Below are positions 1-8,504 of a stretch of DNA of 64,000 nucleotides, piece after piece; position 1 is the first letter of the stretch; every line of letters begins with the position of its first letter. The notes beneath the pieces are model-generated. The model was given only the letters and a program-made list of their open reading frames with translations, had not been told where the DNA came from and did not search any database. The translations under genes were made by a program, and so were the position numbers. The stretch comes from Aquimonas sp041395245 (GTDB lineage: Bacteria; Pseudomonadota; Gammaproteobacteria; Xanthomonadales; Xanthomonadaceae): the NCBI GenBank assembly GCA_041395245.1, contig JAWLAY010000011.1:62001-126000 (forward strand), in the 5' to 3' direction.

Positions 1-1
1 A

Positions 2-271
2 GGTTGGACGATTGCCGACGTCGATCTGTTCGAGATCAACGAAGCCTTTGCGGTGGTCGCCATGGCAGCCATGGTTGACCTCGACATTCCGCACGACAAG
101 GTCAATGTGAATGGTGGTGCCTGTGCGCTGGGTCATCCCATCGGCGCGTCTGGTGCGCGAATCGTGGTGACCCTGCTGCACGCGCTGAAAGCACGTGGAC
201 TCAAGCGCGGTTTGGCCAGCCTTTGCATCGGTGGTGGCGAAGCAACTGCACTCGCTGTCGAATTGATGTAA
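2..271 (+). CDS. Acetyl-CoA C-acyltransferase (thiolase), C-terminal fragment
   Basis: The reading frame is already open at the window edge, so only the last 89 residues are visible. They hold the classical thiolase C-terminal signatures: the NEAFA segment with the active-site Asn-Glu region, the GHPIGASGAR glycine-rich loop with the catalytic His, and C-I-GGGEA with the second catalytic Cys near the end. Thiolases condense or cleave acyl-CoA and acetyl-CoA. The next two genes belong to leucine degradation, so the enzyme probably handles acetoacetyl-CoA or a branched-chain acyl-CoA product, which is inference. liuB starts 17 bases downstream, suggesting one operon. Substrate specificity cannot be read from this fragment. 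Confidence 0.9.
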   Translation, partial: GWTIADVDLFEINEAFAVVAMAAMVDLDIPHDKVNVNGGACALGHPIGASGARIVVTLLHALKARGLKRGLASLCIGGGEATALAVELM

Positions 272-287
272 GGACGGCACGCCCCCG

Positions 288-1889
288 ATGGCCGTCATTC
301 AAACTCAGCTCGATACACGCGGCAGCGACTTCACCGAAAACCAGCGGCACATGCGCGAACTGGTGGCCGATCTCCGTCTCCAGTTGCAACGCGTTGCTCT
401 GGCGGTGGTGACAAGGCCCGTGCAAGCATCTGGAACGCGGCAAGTTGTTGCCGCGCGAGCGCATTGATGCCTTGCTGGATGCGGGTTCGCCGTTTCTCGA
501 AATCGCTCCGCAGGCGGCGCACGGCATGTACGAGGACCAGGCGCCCGGCGCAGGCCTCGTCGCCGGTATCGGTCGTGTCCATCAGCAGGAAGTGGTTGTT
601 GTCGCCAATGACGCAACCGTCAAAGGCGGCACCTACTTCCCGATGACGGTCAAGAAACACTTGCGTGCGCAGGAAATCGCCCGCGAACCACCTACCCTGC
701 GTTTATCTGGTCGACTCGGGTGGCGCCTTCCTGCCACTGCAGGACGAGGTGTTCCCCGACAAGGAACACTTCGGCGCATTTTCTACAATCAGGCGCGACT
801 GTCGGCCGAGAACATTCCGCAGATTGCCGTGGTGATGGGTAGTTGCACGCCGGCGGTGCGTATGTGCCCGCCATGTGCGACGAGTCGATCATCGTGAAGG
901 AACAGGGCACGATCTTTCTGGGCGGCCCACCCTTGGTCAAGGCCGCGACCGGCGAAGTCGTGGACGCGGAATCGCTGGGCGGCGCGGATGTCCATACCAG
1001 CGTGTCCGGCGTCGCCGATCACTTCGCGGAAAATGACCGGCATGCCTTGCAGATTGCCCGCGACATTCTTCAGCACCTGAATCGCGTCAAGGCGCCCCCC
1101 GTTTCATTGCAGGCAGCGCGCGAACCGCTCTACGCAGCGGAAGAAATCTATGGCGTTGTCCCCAAGGACGCGCGTCGTCCGTTCGATATCCGCGAGGTCA
1201 TCGCGAGACTGGTGGATGGCTCGGAGTTCCAGGAGTTCAAGGCGCGCTACGGCAAGACCTTGGTCTGTGGCTTTGCCCATGTGTACGGAATGCCCGTCGG
1301 CATCGTCGCCAACAACGGCATCCTGTTTTCCGAGTCGGCGCTGAAGGGTGCCCATTTCATCGAACTCTGCAATCAGCGCGGCATTCCTTTGCTGTTCCTG
1401 CAGAACATCACCGGCTTCATGGTCGGCCGGAAGTACGAAAATGCCGGTATTGCGAAGGATGGCGCGAAGATGGTCACGGCGGTGGCCTGCGCCTCGGTGC
1501 CCAAGTTCACCGTCGTGATCGGCGGCAGTTTCGGCGCGGGCAATTACGCGATGTGCGGTCGCGCCTACGGCGCCCGCTTCCTATGGACCTGGCCCAACGC
1601 GCGAATCTCGGTAATGGGGGGCGAACAGGCCGCCAGTGTGCTGGCGACTGTGCGGCGTGACGGCCTTGAGTCTGCTGGCAAGGTCTGGAGTGCCGAAGAG
1701 GAAGAGGCTTTCAAGGCCCCGATTCGAGACCAATACGAACGTCAGGGCCATCCCTATTACGCCACCGCTCGGCTGTGGGATGACGGCGTCATCGACCCAG
1801 CTGACACGCGCCGCGTGCTCGGTCTGGCGCTGTCGGCCAGCTTGAACGCCCCCATTGAAGCGACGCGCTACGGCGTGTTCAGGATGTAG
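288..1889 (+). CDS. liuB: Methylcrotonyl-CoA carboxylase, carboxyltransferase (beta) subunit, frameshifted
   Basis: This is the beta subunit of the biotin-dependent carboxylase that converts 3-methylcrotonyl-CoA to 3-methylglutaconyl-CoA in leucine and isovalerate degradation. The start ATG at 288 begins MAVIQTQLD, typical of the family. Homology to MccB can be followed through the whole gene, but the frame changes near 401, 425, 686, 776 and 848. Each change fits a loss of one or two bases (six in total), and restoring them gives 535 codons, the usual MccB length. From 843 to the stop the frame is intact and covers the carboxyltransferase core, including the oxyanion-type segments IFLGGPPLVKAATGE and GGSFGAGNYAMCGRAY. 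No biotin-carboxylase partner (liuD) lies in the window. Sequence error is the simplest explanation; a real pseudogene cannot be excluded. Confidence 0.85.
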
Positions 1890-1897
1890 GAACTCCG

Positions 1898-2692
1898 ATG
1901 GCATCTCCCTTGAGTGTGCGAATTGCGGCGGGCGTGGCCACGCTCACCTTGCAGCGGGCGAAGATTCACAACGCCTTTGACGACGTACTTATCGCCGCGC
2001 TGATCGATGTGCTGCGCGATATCGAAAACGATGAAGACGTGCGTGTCGTGGTCCTGACCGGCAGTGGATCATCGTTTTCCGCCGGGGCTGACCTCACGTG
2101 GATGAAGCGCATGGCGCAAGCCAGCGAGAAGGAGAATCGACGTGATGCCAGGCAGTTGGCCAAGCTGATGCGCATCCTGAATCACTTGACGCTGCCCACC
2201 ATCGCTCGGATCAATGGTCCCGCGCTGGGCGGCGGCGTCGGTCTGGTGGCTTGCTGCGATATCGCGATTGCCTCGGAGGACGCTCGCTTCGGCTTGACGG
2301 AGGTTCGTTTGGGCCTGGTACCCGCCGTGATTTCCCCCTACGTCATCGATGCGATTGGTGCCCGACAGGCCCGACGTCTGTTTCAAACCGGGCAGGTATT
2401 TGACGCACGCGAAGCCGAACGCATTGGCCTGGTACACCGGTGTGTCGCCGCCGCTGATCTGGATGCGGCTGTCGCTGCCGAAATCGAGCGACTTCTGGCC
2501 GCTGGACCCGTCGCCGTGCGCGAGGCCAAAGCGCTAGTGCAACGCATTGCCTACCCTGACAGCAAGCATCGTCGCGCGGTGGACGAAGAGAACGCCGAAC
2601 TGATCGCTGCCCTGCGCGTTTCGCCGGAAGGACAGGAGGGTCTGCAGGCCTTTTTTGAACGCCGCCCCGCGCAATGGATCAGAAAAAACTGA
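1898..2692 (+). CDS. liuC: Methylglutaconyl-CoA hydratase (enoyl-CoA hydratase family)
   Basis: A 264-residue crotonase-fold enzyme predicted to hydrate 3-methylglutaconyl-CoA to HMG-CoA, the step after liuB. It shows the SAGADL oxyanion-hole segment (residues 61-66), the glycine-rich helix GPALGGGVGL (108-117) followed by ACCDIAIAS, and Glu135 in LTEVRLGLVPAVISP, which matches the second catalytic glutamate of crotonases. The CCD-A-I plus EVRLGLVPAVISP pattern is what I recall of LiuC rather than generic FadB-type hydratases. At the first catalytic Glu position it has Gly, as other LiuC-like members do. It starts 8 bases after liuB and is probably cotranscribed. The substrate assignment is by context. 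Confidence 0.85.
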   Translation: MASPLSVRIAAGVATLTLQRAKIHNAFDDVLIAALIDVLRDIENDEDVRVVVLTGSGSSFSAGADLTWMKRMAQASEKENRRDARQLAKLMRILNHLTLPTIARINGPALGGGVGLVACCDIAIASEDARFGLTEVRLGLVPAVISPYVIDAIGARQARRLFQTGQVFDAREAERIGLVHRCVAAADLDAAVAAEIERLLAAGPVAVREAKALVQRIAYPDSKHRRAVDEENAELIAALRVSPEGQEGLQAFFERRPAQWIRKN

Positions 2693-2748
2693 TATGCGGG
2701 CGCACATTCAACTTTGGTCAAAAAAGTGAATCCAAGCCTATTTTGTCG

Positions 2749-2798
2749 GTCGCAACGCCATTGTTGCGACGCAAGAGACGTGATCCGCAGTTTATACT
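2749..2798 (+). promoter_or_regulatory. Inverted repeat and possible -10 box upstream of sucA
   Basis: A perfect 8-bp inverted repeat (GTCGCAAC, six-base spacer, GTTGCGAC) occupies 2749-2770. A TATACT hexamer, a good -10 match, lies at 2793-2798, about 105 bases before sucA. A -35 box at normal spacing would fall at 2770-2775, on the edge of the repeat, and shows no good consensus. That arrangement would suit an operator, or an activator-dependent promoter. No U-run follows the repeat, so it is a poor terminator for the liu genes. Confidence 0.35.
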
Positions 2799-2902
2799 TT
2801 CGCCCCCCAAACAAGCGCCTCGACCGCGGTTTCGCGAAACGCTGCCCTGCGCATCGCGGTCAAGCATCCTCAGCGTCGACGCCCCACTGACCGGTCAATC
2901 CT

Positions 2903-5737
2903 GTGAGCAATCTGATTCAGCAATTTACGCAGTCTTCGCACATTGCGGGTGGCAATGCGGCGTTCGTGGAAGAACTCTACGAGTCCTGGCTGTCCAATCC
3001 CGCATCGGTTGAACCCGTCTGGCAGAACTACTTTCAGTCACTGAAAGGCCGTGAAGCTGGCGATGTCCCGCACTCCGCGGTGATGACGCAGATCGTGGCG
3101 GCAGCCAAACACGCAGGCCGCGGCACGATCATCAGCGCCACCGATGGCGATTCACAGAAGCAGGCCGCCGTGCTGAAGATGGTGACGGCCTATCGCTCAC
3201 GCGGGCACCTGCAAGCCAAGCTCGACCCGCTGGGTTTGGCGCCGTTGCAACCCGCGCCGGATCTGGACCTGCCCTTCCATGGCTTGAGCCCTGAGGATCT
3301 CGGCACAGAGTTCAACACCAACATGCCGAGTGCCGCGAAGCGTCTGACGCTGAAGGCGCTGATGGCGCATCTGCAGGCGACCTACTGCAGCTCGATCGGC
3401 GCGGAGTTCATGCATATCGCCGAAGCCGATCAACGGCGCTGGATGTACGAGCGACTGGAAGCAGTCGGCGATGCCTATCCGCACAAGGACCACGAACGTA
3501 AGCGCATCCTGGAAAAGCTGACAGCGGGCGAAGGTCTCGAACGCTACCTCCACACCAAATACGTCGGACAGAAGCGCTTCTCACTGGAAGGCGGTGAAAG
3601 CCTGATTCCATTAATGGACACGCTGGTCTACCGCGCCGCAGATCAGGACGTGAAGGAAATGGTCATCGGCATGGCGCACCGCGGGCGTCTCAATGTCCTG
3701 ATCAATACCCTGGGCAAGCCGCCGCACCAGTTGTTCGCCGAATTCGAGGGCAAACATGAAGGCCCGGTCGATGCAACGCGTTCGGGTGACGTCAAATACC
3801 ACATGGGCTACAGCTCGGACGTCAAGACGGCCAAGGGCTCGATCCACCTGACGCTCGGCTTCAACCCCTCGCATCTGGAAATCATCGATCCGGTGATTGC
3901 GGGATCGGTACGTGCCCGGCAAACCCGTCGCGGTGACGAGACGCGCGACAGTGTTGTTCCTGTGTTGATCCACGGCGATGCCGCGTTTGCTGGACAGGGC
4001 GTTGTCATGGAACTGCTGCAGATGTCGCAGGCACGCGGCTTTGCGGTCGGCGGCACCGTGCACGTCGTGATCAACAACCAGGTGGGTTTCACCACGCACC
4101 GTGTCGACGACGCGCGCTCAACGCTGTACTGCACCGACGTGGCCAAGATGGTCGGCGCGCCGATCTTGCACGTCAACGGCGATGACCCCGACGCGGTCGT
4201 GTTCTGTGCGCAACTCGCGTTCGATTTCCGTCAGCGTTTCAACAAGGACGTGGTCATCGATCTGATCTGCTATCGCCGCCACGGCCACAACGAAGCCGAC
4301 GAGCCCGCAGCGACGCAGCCCTTGATGTACCAGAACATCCGGGCACGCAAGACCACGCGCGAGGTCTACGCCGAATCACTGCAGTCGGATGGGCTACTGA
4401 GTGCCGACGAAGGCAAGGCGATGGTCGACAAGGTTCGTGCCCAGCTGGATCGGGGTGAGGGTCTGGTTGATCTCGCTGCAGGTGTGCAAGACAAGTTTGC
4501 GGTCGATTTCAGCGCCTACTTGAACGGCGAACTATCGGATCCGGCAGAAACCGGTGTGCTGCGCAAGTCGCTCGACGCCCTGGCAAAGCGCGTCAACACA
4601 CTCGATCCGGGCCTCAAGCTGCATCCGCGCGTTGCCAAGATCTACGAAGACCGCCTGAAAATGGCGGCTGGTGACATCCCGATGGATTGGGGCTTTGCCG
4701 AAACGCTGGCCTACGCGACCTTGATCCAGGAAGGATTCAAGCTTCGTCTGGTGGGTCAGGATGCCAATCGCGGCACGTTTTTCCACCGACACGCCGCACT
4801 GCACGACCAGGCCACGGGCGAAACCACCGTTCCACTGCGCCAGCTTGCCAAGCGCCCCGAGGATGTGACCATTATCGATTCGCTGCTCAGCGAAGAAGCG
4901 GTCATGGCCTACGAGTACGGCTACGCGACCGCCGATCCGACCACGCTGGTGATCTGGGAAGGCCAGTTTGGTGATTTCGCCAACGGTGCACAGGTCGTCA
5001 TCGACCAGTTCATTTCCTCGGGCGAAGCCAAATGGGGCCGCTTGTGCGGACTCGCGCTGTTCCTGCCGCATGGCTATGAAGGACAGGGACCGGAGCACAG
5101 TTCCGCTCGTCTCGAACGTTTCCTGCAACTCTGCGCACTCAACAATATGCAGGTTTGCGTCCCCACGACGCCCGCGCAGATGTTCCACATGATCCGGCGG
5201 CAGATGAAGCGGCGCGCGCGCAAGCCCTTGATCGTGATGACACCCAAGTCGATGCTCCGGCACAAACTGTCGGTGTCAAATCTGGACGCGCTTGCCTCTG
5301 GCGGCTTCCAGAACATCATTCCCGACCATTTGGTGAAAGATCCGAAGAAGGTCAAGCGGGTCGTGCTTTGCTCCGGCAAGGTTTACTACGACCTGCTGGA
5401 AGAGCACGAACGTCGTGGAATCAAGGACGTGGCGATTGCGCGTGTGGAACAGCTGTATCCCTTCCCGCGTGAACTGCTGATTTCTGAGCTCAAGCGCTTC
5501 CCGAAAGCCAAGGATGTCGTCTGGTGTCAGGAAGAGCCGCAGAACCAGGGTGCCTGGTATCAGATCCAGCACCACTTGCGCTTCTGTCTGCAGTCCGAGC
5601 AGACCTTGCACTACGCGGGACGCTCGCGCAGTGCGGCGCCTGCCTGTGGTCATCACGCGACGCACGCCAAAGAACAGGCCTTGCTGGTCGAAAACGCGCT
5701 CGTCGCCAAACTGAATGGTGACGAAGCGGCCGAGTAA
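2903..5737 (+). CDS. sucA: 2-oxoglutarate dehydrogenase E1 component
   Basis: The 944-residue thiamine-diphosphate-dependent E1 subunit decarboxylates 2-oxoglutarate and passes the succinyl group to the lipoyl arm of SucB in the TCA cycle. Length and sequence match SucA throughout: the N-terminal FVEELYESWL segment, the YHMGYSSD and GDAAFAGQGVV active-site regions, the GHNEADEP ThDP/metal region and the C-terminal GPEHSSARLERFLQL segment. The start is GTG at 2903, chosen because MSNLIQQF is the expected N-terminus; the preceding bases give only a weak ribosome-binding site. The first gene of a complete sucA-sucB-lpd operon. A hairpin lies over its stop codon (5722-5746). Confidence 0.97.
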   Translation: MSNLIQQFTQSSHIAGGNAAFVEELYESWLSNPASVEPVWQNYFQSLKGREAGDVPHSAVMTQIVAAAKHAGRGTIISATDGDSQKQAAVLKMVTAYRSRGHLQAKLDPLGLAPLQPAPDLDLPFHGLSPEDLGTEFNTNMPSAAKRLTLKALMAHLQATYCSSIGAEFMHIAEADQRRWMYERLEAVGDAYPHKDHERKRILEKLTAGEGLERYLHTKYVGQKRFSLEGGESLIPLMDTLVYRAADQDVKEMVIGMAHRGRLNVLINTLGKPPHQLFAEFEGKHEGPVDATRSGDVKYHMGYSSDVKTAKGSIHLTLGFNPSHLEIIDPVIAGSVRARQTRRGDETRDSVVPVLIHGDAAFAGQGVVMELLQMSQARGFAVGGTVHVVINNQVGFTTHRVDDARSTLYCTDVAKMVGAPILHVNGDDPDAVVFCAQLAFDFRQRFNKDVVIDLICYRRHGHNEADEPAATQPLMYQNIRARKTTREVYAESLQSDGLLSADEGKAMVDKVRAQLDRGEGLVDLAAGVQDKFAVDFSAYLNGELSDPAETGVLRKSLDALAKRVNTLDPGLKLHPRVAKIYEDRLKMAAGDIPMDWGFAETLAYATLIQEGFKLRLVGQDANRGTFFHRHAALHDQATGETTVPLRQLAKRPEDVTIIDSLLSEEAVMAYEYGYATADPTTLVIWEGQFGDFANGAQVVIDQFISSGEAKWGRLCGLALFLPHGYEGQGPEHSSARLERFLQLCALNNMQVCVPTTPAQMFHMIRRQMKRRARKPLIVMTPKSMLRHKLSVSNLDALASGGFQNIIPDHLVKDPKKVKRVVLCSGKVYYDLLEEHERRGIKDVAIARVEQLYPFPRELLISELKRFPKAKDVVWCQEEPQNQGAWYQIQHHLRFCLQSEQTLHYAGRSRSAAPACGHHATHAKEQALLVENALVAKLNGDEAAE

Positions 5738-5746
5738 GCCGCTTCG
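5722..5746 (+). other. Hairpin spanning the sucA stop codon
   Basis: CGAAGCGGC at 5722-5730 pairs perfectly with GCCGCTTCG at 5738-5746 around a seven-base loop that contains the sucA TAA. No T-run follows, so this is not a simple intrinsic terminator. It may stabilise the upstream transcript or tune sucA against sucB expression. Confidence 0.5.
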
Positions 5747-5797
5747 CGCCCCTCCATTGCTGCAACGCTCAGCCCCCAAATACGCGAAGGAAATTCC

Positions 5798-6970
5798 ATG
5801 AGCATCGAAGTCAAAGTTCCTGTCCTGCCCGAATCCGTGTCCGACGCGGTCATTGCAAGTTGGCACAAAAAGGTCGGGGATGCGGTCAAACGCGACGAGA
5901 ACCTGCTTGATCTGGAAACCGACAAGGTGGTGCTTGAAGTCCCCTCGCCCACTGATGGTGTGCTCAAGGAAATCCGGTTCCAGGCTGGTGACACCGTGAC
6001 CAGCCAGCAGATCGTTGCCGTGATCGAAGCCGGTGCCGCGGCACCGGTGGTTGCCGAGGCGCCGAAAGCCGCGGCGGAAGCGCCCAAAGCAGCGTCGGCG
6101 CCAAGTGCCTCCGCCAAGGCCGACACCAGCGAGCTGTCGCCTGCTGGCAGGCGCGTCGCCGAGCAACACGGCGTCAATCCGGCTGAGGTCGCTGGCACGG
6201 GCCGTGGCGGTCGGGTCACCAAGGAAGATCTGGTCAACCACATCAATGCGCCGGTGGTGGCGGGTGGCGCGCGTCCGGAACAGCGCGTTCCGATGACCCG
6301 CATCCGTGCACGCATCGCCGAACGCCTGATGCAGTCGAAAAACTCCATCGCGATGCTGACTTCGTTCAACGAAGTCAACCTTGCCGAAGTGATGAAGATG
6401 CGCAAGGCCATGGGTGAGTCGTTCGAGAAGACCCACGGCATCAAGCTGGGCTTTATGAGCTTCTTCGCCAAGGCCGTTGCCAACGCGCTGCAGCGTCATC
6501 CGATCATCAACGCATCGGTGGATGGCAACGACATCATCTATCACGGCTACGCCGACCTTTCGATTGCGGTCTCCACCGACAAGGGCCTGGTTACCCCCGT
6601 GGTTCGCAACGCCGAGTCGATGTCGTTTGCGGACATCGAAAAGGCCATCGCCGACTACGCCAAGAAGGCGCGTGACGGCAAGCTGGGGCTGGATGATCTG
6701 CAGGGTGGTACGTTCACCATCACCAATGGCGGCACCTTCGGTTCGCTGATGTCGACACCGATCGTCAACCCGCCGCAATCCGCCATTCTTGGCATGCACA
6801 CGATCAAGGATCGACCGATTGCCGAGAACGGTCAGGTCGTCATTGCGCCCATGATGTACATCGCCATCAGCTACGACCACCGCATCATTGACGGCAAGGA
6901 CGCGGTGCTGTTCCTCGTCGACATCAAGAACCAGCTCGAGAACCCTCACCGCATGTTGCTGGGACTGTAA
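5798..6970 (+). CDS. sucB: 2-oxoglutarate dehydrogenase E2, dihydrolipoyllysine succinyltransferase
   Basis: The 390-residue core of the 2-oxoglutarate dehydrogenase complex, which transfers succinyl groups from SucA to CoA. There is one lipoyl domain (residues 1-77) with the lipoylated Lys43 in ETDKVV, an Ala/Pro-rich flexible linker (about 80-110), a peripheral-subunit-binding domain (about 112-149, ELSPAGRR to DLVNHI) that docks E1/E3, and the catalytic domain (about 160-390) with His361 and Asp365 in YDHRIIDG. The ATG is preceded by a GAAGGAAA ribosome-binding site. It lies 60 bases after sucA and just before lpd, in the standard operon order. Confidence 0.97.
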   Translation: MSIEVKVPVLPESVSDAVIASWHKKVGDAVKRDENLLDLETDKVVLEVPSPTDGVLKEIRFQAGDTVTSQQIVAVIEAGAAAPVVAEAPKAAAEAPKAASAPSASAKADTSELSPAGRRVAEQHGVNPAEVAGTGRGGRVTKEDLVNHINAPVVAGGARPEQRVPMTRIRARIAERLMQSKNSIAMLTSFNEVNLAEVMKMRKAMGESFEKTHGIKLGFMSFFAKAVANALQRHPIINASVDGNDIIYHGYADLSIAVSTDKGLVTPVVRNAESMSFADIEKAIADYAKKARDGKLGLDDLQGGTFTITNGGTFGSLMSTPIVNPPQSAILGMHTIKDRPIAENGQVVIAPMMYIAISYDHRIIDGKDAVLFLVDIKNQLENPHRMLLGL

Positions 6971-6982
6971 GGAGTGACCGCA

Positions 6983-8416
6983 ATGAGCGATGTGCAACAG
7001 TTCGACGTGGTGGTGATTGGTGGTGGCCCCGGTGGCTACGTCGCCGCCATTCGCGCGGCCCAACTTGGAATGAGCGTCGCCTGTGTCGATGCCACCAAGG
7101 GCAAAGCGGACGGCAAGTTGGCCTTGGGCGGCACCTGCCTCAATGTGGGTTGTATCCCCTCCAAGGCGCTGCTCGACTCTTCGCGCCAGTTCCACAACCT
7201 GACGCACATGTTTGCCGACCACGGTATCAGTGCGGACAACGCCAAGATTGACGTCAAGGCAATGGTTGGCCGCAAGGACAAGATCGTCAAACAGTTCAAC
7301 GGTGGCGTTTCTGCGCTGTTCAAGGCCAACAAGGTCACGGCATTTCATGGCCTCGGTACCTTGCATGCAAACAAGCGCATTAGCGTCAAAGCGCATGACG
7401 GCAAGGATGTCGAACTGCAGGCCACACACGTCATTCTGGCATCGGGCTCAAGCTCGATTGAACTGCCGTTTGCAAAGTTTGATGGGCAGCATGTTGTCGA
7501 CAACGTCGGCGCGCTGGATTTCGATGCCGTCCCCAAGCGTCTTGGCGTGATCGGCGCCGGGGTGATCGGCCTGGAGATGGGTTCGGTCTGGAGACGACTG
7601 GGCGCGGAAGTGACGATCATCGAGGCAATACCCGAATTCCTTGCCGCCGCCGACAGCGATATCAGCAAGACGGCTGCGCGCGAGTTCAAAAAGCAGGGTT
7701 TGGATATTCGACTGGGTGCCAAACTGCAATCCGCCGAAGTAAAGCAGGGCGAGGTGCATCTGACCTATGTGGATGCCAAGGGCGAGCAATCGCTGGTTGT
7801 CGACAAACTGCTGGTTGCAGTCGGTCGGCGCGCCAACACGGCAGGGCTGCTGGCCGAAGGAACGGGCGTGAAGTTGACGGATCGTGGCCTGATCGAAGTG
7901 GATGGCCACTGTCATACGGGCGTTGAGGGCGTGTGGGCCATCGGCGATTGCGTGCGCGGCCCGATGTTGGCGCACAAGGCCAGTGAGGAGGGCATCGCGG
8001 TCGCCGAACGAATCGCGGGCTTGCCCGGCCATGTCGACTTCAACACCGTGCCATGGGTGATCTACACCGAGCCGGAGATCGCCTGGGTTGGCCAGACCGA
8101 GCAGCAAGTCAAAGCGGCCGGGATTCCGTTCAAAGTCGGCACATTCCCGTTTGCCGCCATCGGTCGTGCGGTGGCGATGAACGAGACGGCGGGCCTCGTC
8201 AAGGTCATCGCGCATGCCGAAACAGACCGCATACTGGGCCTGCACCTGTGTGGTGCCAACGTATCGGAGCTCGTTCACGAGGGCGTGGTCGCGATGGAGT
8301 TCAAGGGATCAGCCGAGGATCTGGCGCGAATTTGCCATGCGCACCCCACCCTTTCCGAGGCCGTCCACGAGGCAGCGCTCGCGGTCGACAAGCGCGCCAT
8401 TCACAAAGCCAACTGA
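6983..8416 (+). CDS. lpdA: Dihydrolipoyl dehydrogenase (E3)
   Basis: The FAD-dependent E3 component reoxidises dihydrolipoamide on SucB and reduces NAD. The 477-residue protein has the N-terminal FAD-binding GGGPGGY loop, the redox disulfide Cys52/Cys57 in GGTCLNVGCIPSK, the NAD-binding IGAGVIGLEMGS loop and the C-terminal HAHPTLSE segment carrying the catalytic His of the dimer partner. I chose ATG 6983 over an in-frame GTG at 6974 because TAAGGAG lies at proper spacing before it and overlaps the GTG. It begins 12 bases after sucB and ends the operon, before a strong terminator. It may also serve pyruvate dehydrogenase or glycine cleavage, which the sequence cannot show. Confidence 0.96.
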   Translation: MSDVQQFDVVVIGGGPGGYVAAIRAAQLGMSVACVDATKGKADGKLALGGTCLNVGCIPSKALLDSSRQFHNLTHMFADHGISADNAKIDVKAMVGRKDKIVKQFNGGVSALFKANKVTAFHGLGTLHANKRISVKAHDGKDVELQATHVILASGSSSIELPFAKFDGQHVVDNVGALDFDAVPKRLGVIGAGVIGLEMGSVWRRLGAEVTIIEAIPEFLAAADSDISKTAAREFKKQGLDIRLGAKLQSAEVKQGEVHLTYVDAKGEQSLVVDKLLVAVGRRANTAGLLAEGTGVKLTDRGLIEVDGHCHTGVEGVWAIGDCVRGPMLAHKASEEGIAVAERIAGLPGHVDFNTVPWVIYTEPEIAWVGQTEQQVKAAGIPFKVGTFPFAAIGRAVAMNETAGLVKVIAHAETDRILGLHLCGANVSELVHEGVVAMEFKGSAEDLARICHAHPTLSEAVHEAALAVDKRAIHKAN

Positions 8417-8428
8417 GTCCGCGTCGAC

Positions 8429-8475
8429 AAGGCTGCCGGACGCGTGAAGCCTGTTCCGGTAGCCTTTGTCTTTTT
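8429..8475 (+). terminator. Rho-independent terminator of the sucAB-lpd operon
   Basis: A 12-bp stem (AAGGCTGCCGGA with TCCGGTAGCCTT, one G-U pair) closes a 14-base loop. It is followed within a few bases by a TTTTT tract at 8471-8475. It begins 12 bases after the lpd stop codon. Confidence 0.85.
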
Positions 8476-8504
8476 GTTACTGCAGAACAGTGGAGACGAC
8501 GCCG

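Noticed and set aside
5276..7429. 717-codon open frame on the minus strand across sucB and lpd
   Set aside because: It is antisense to three well-conserved genes and its translation is His/Asp/Arg-rich without any family pattern. Long antisense frames are common in GC-rich DNA.
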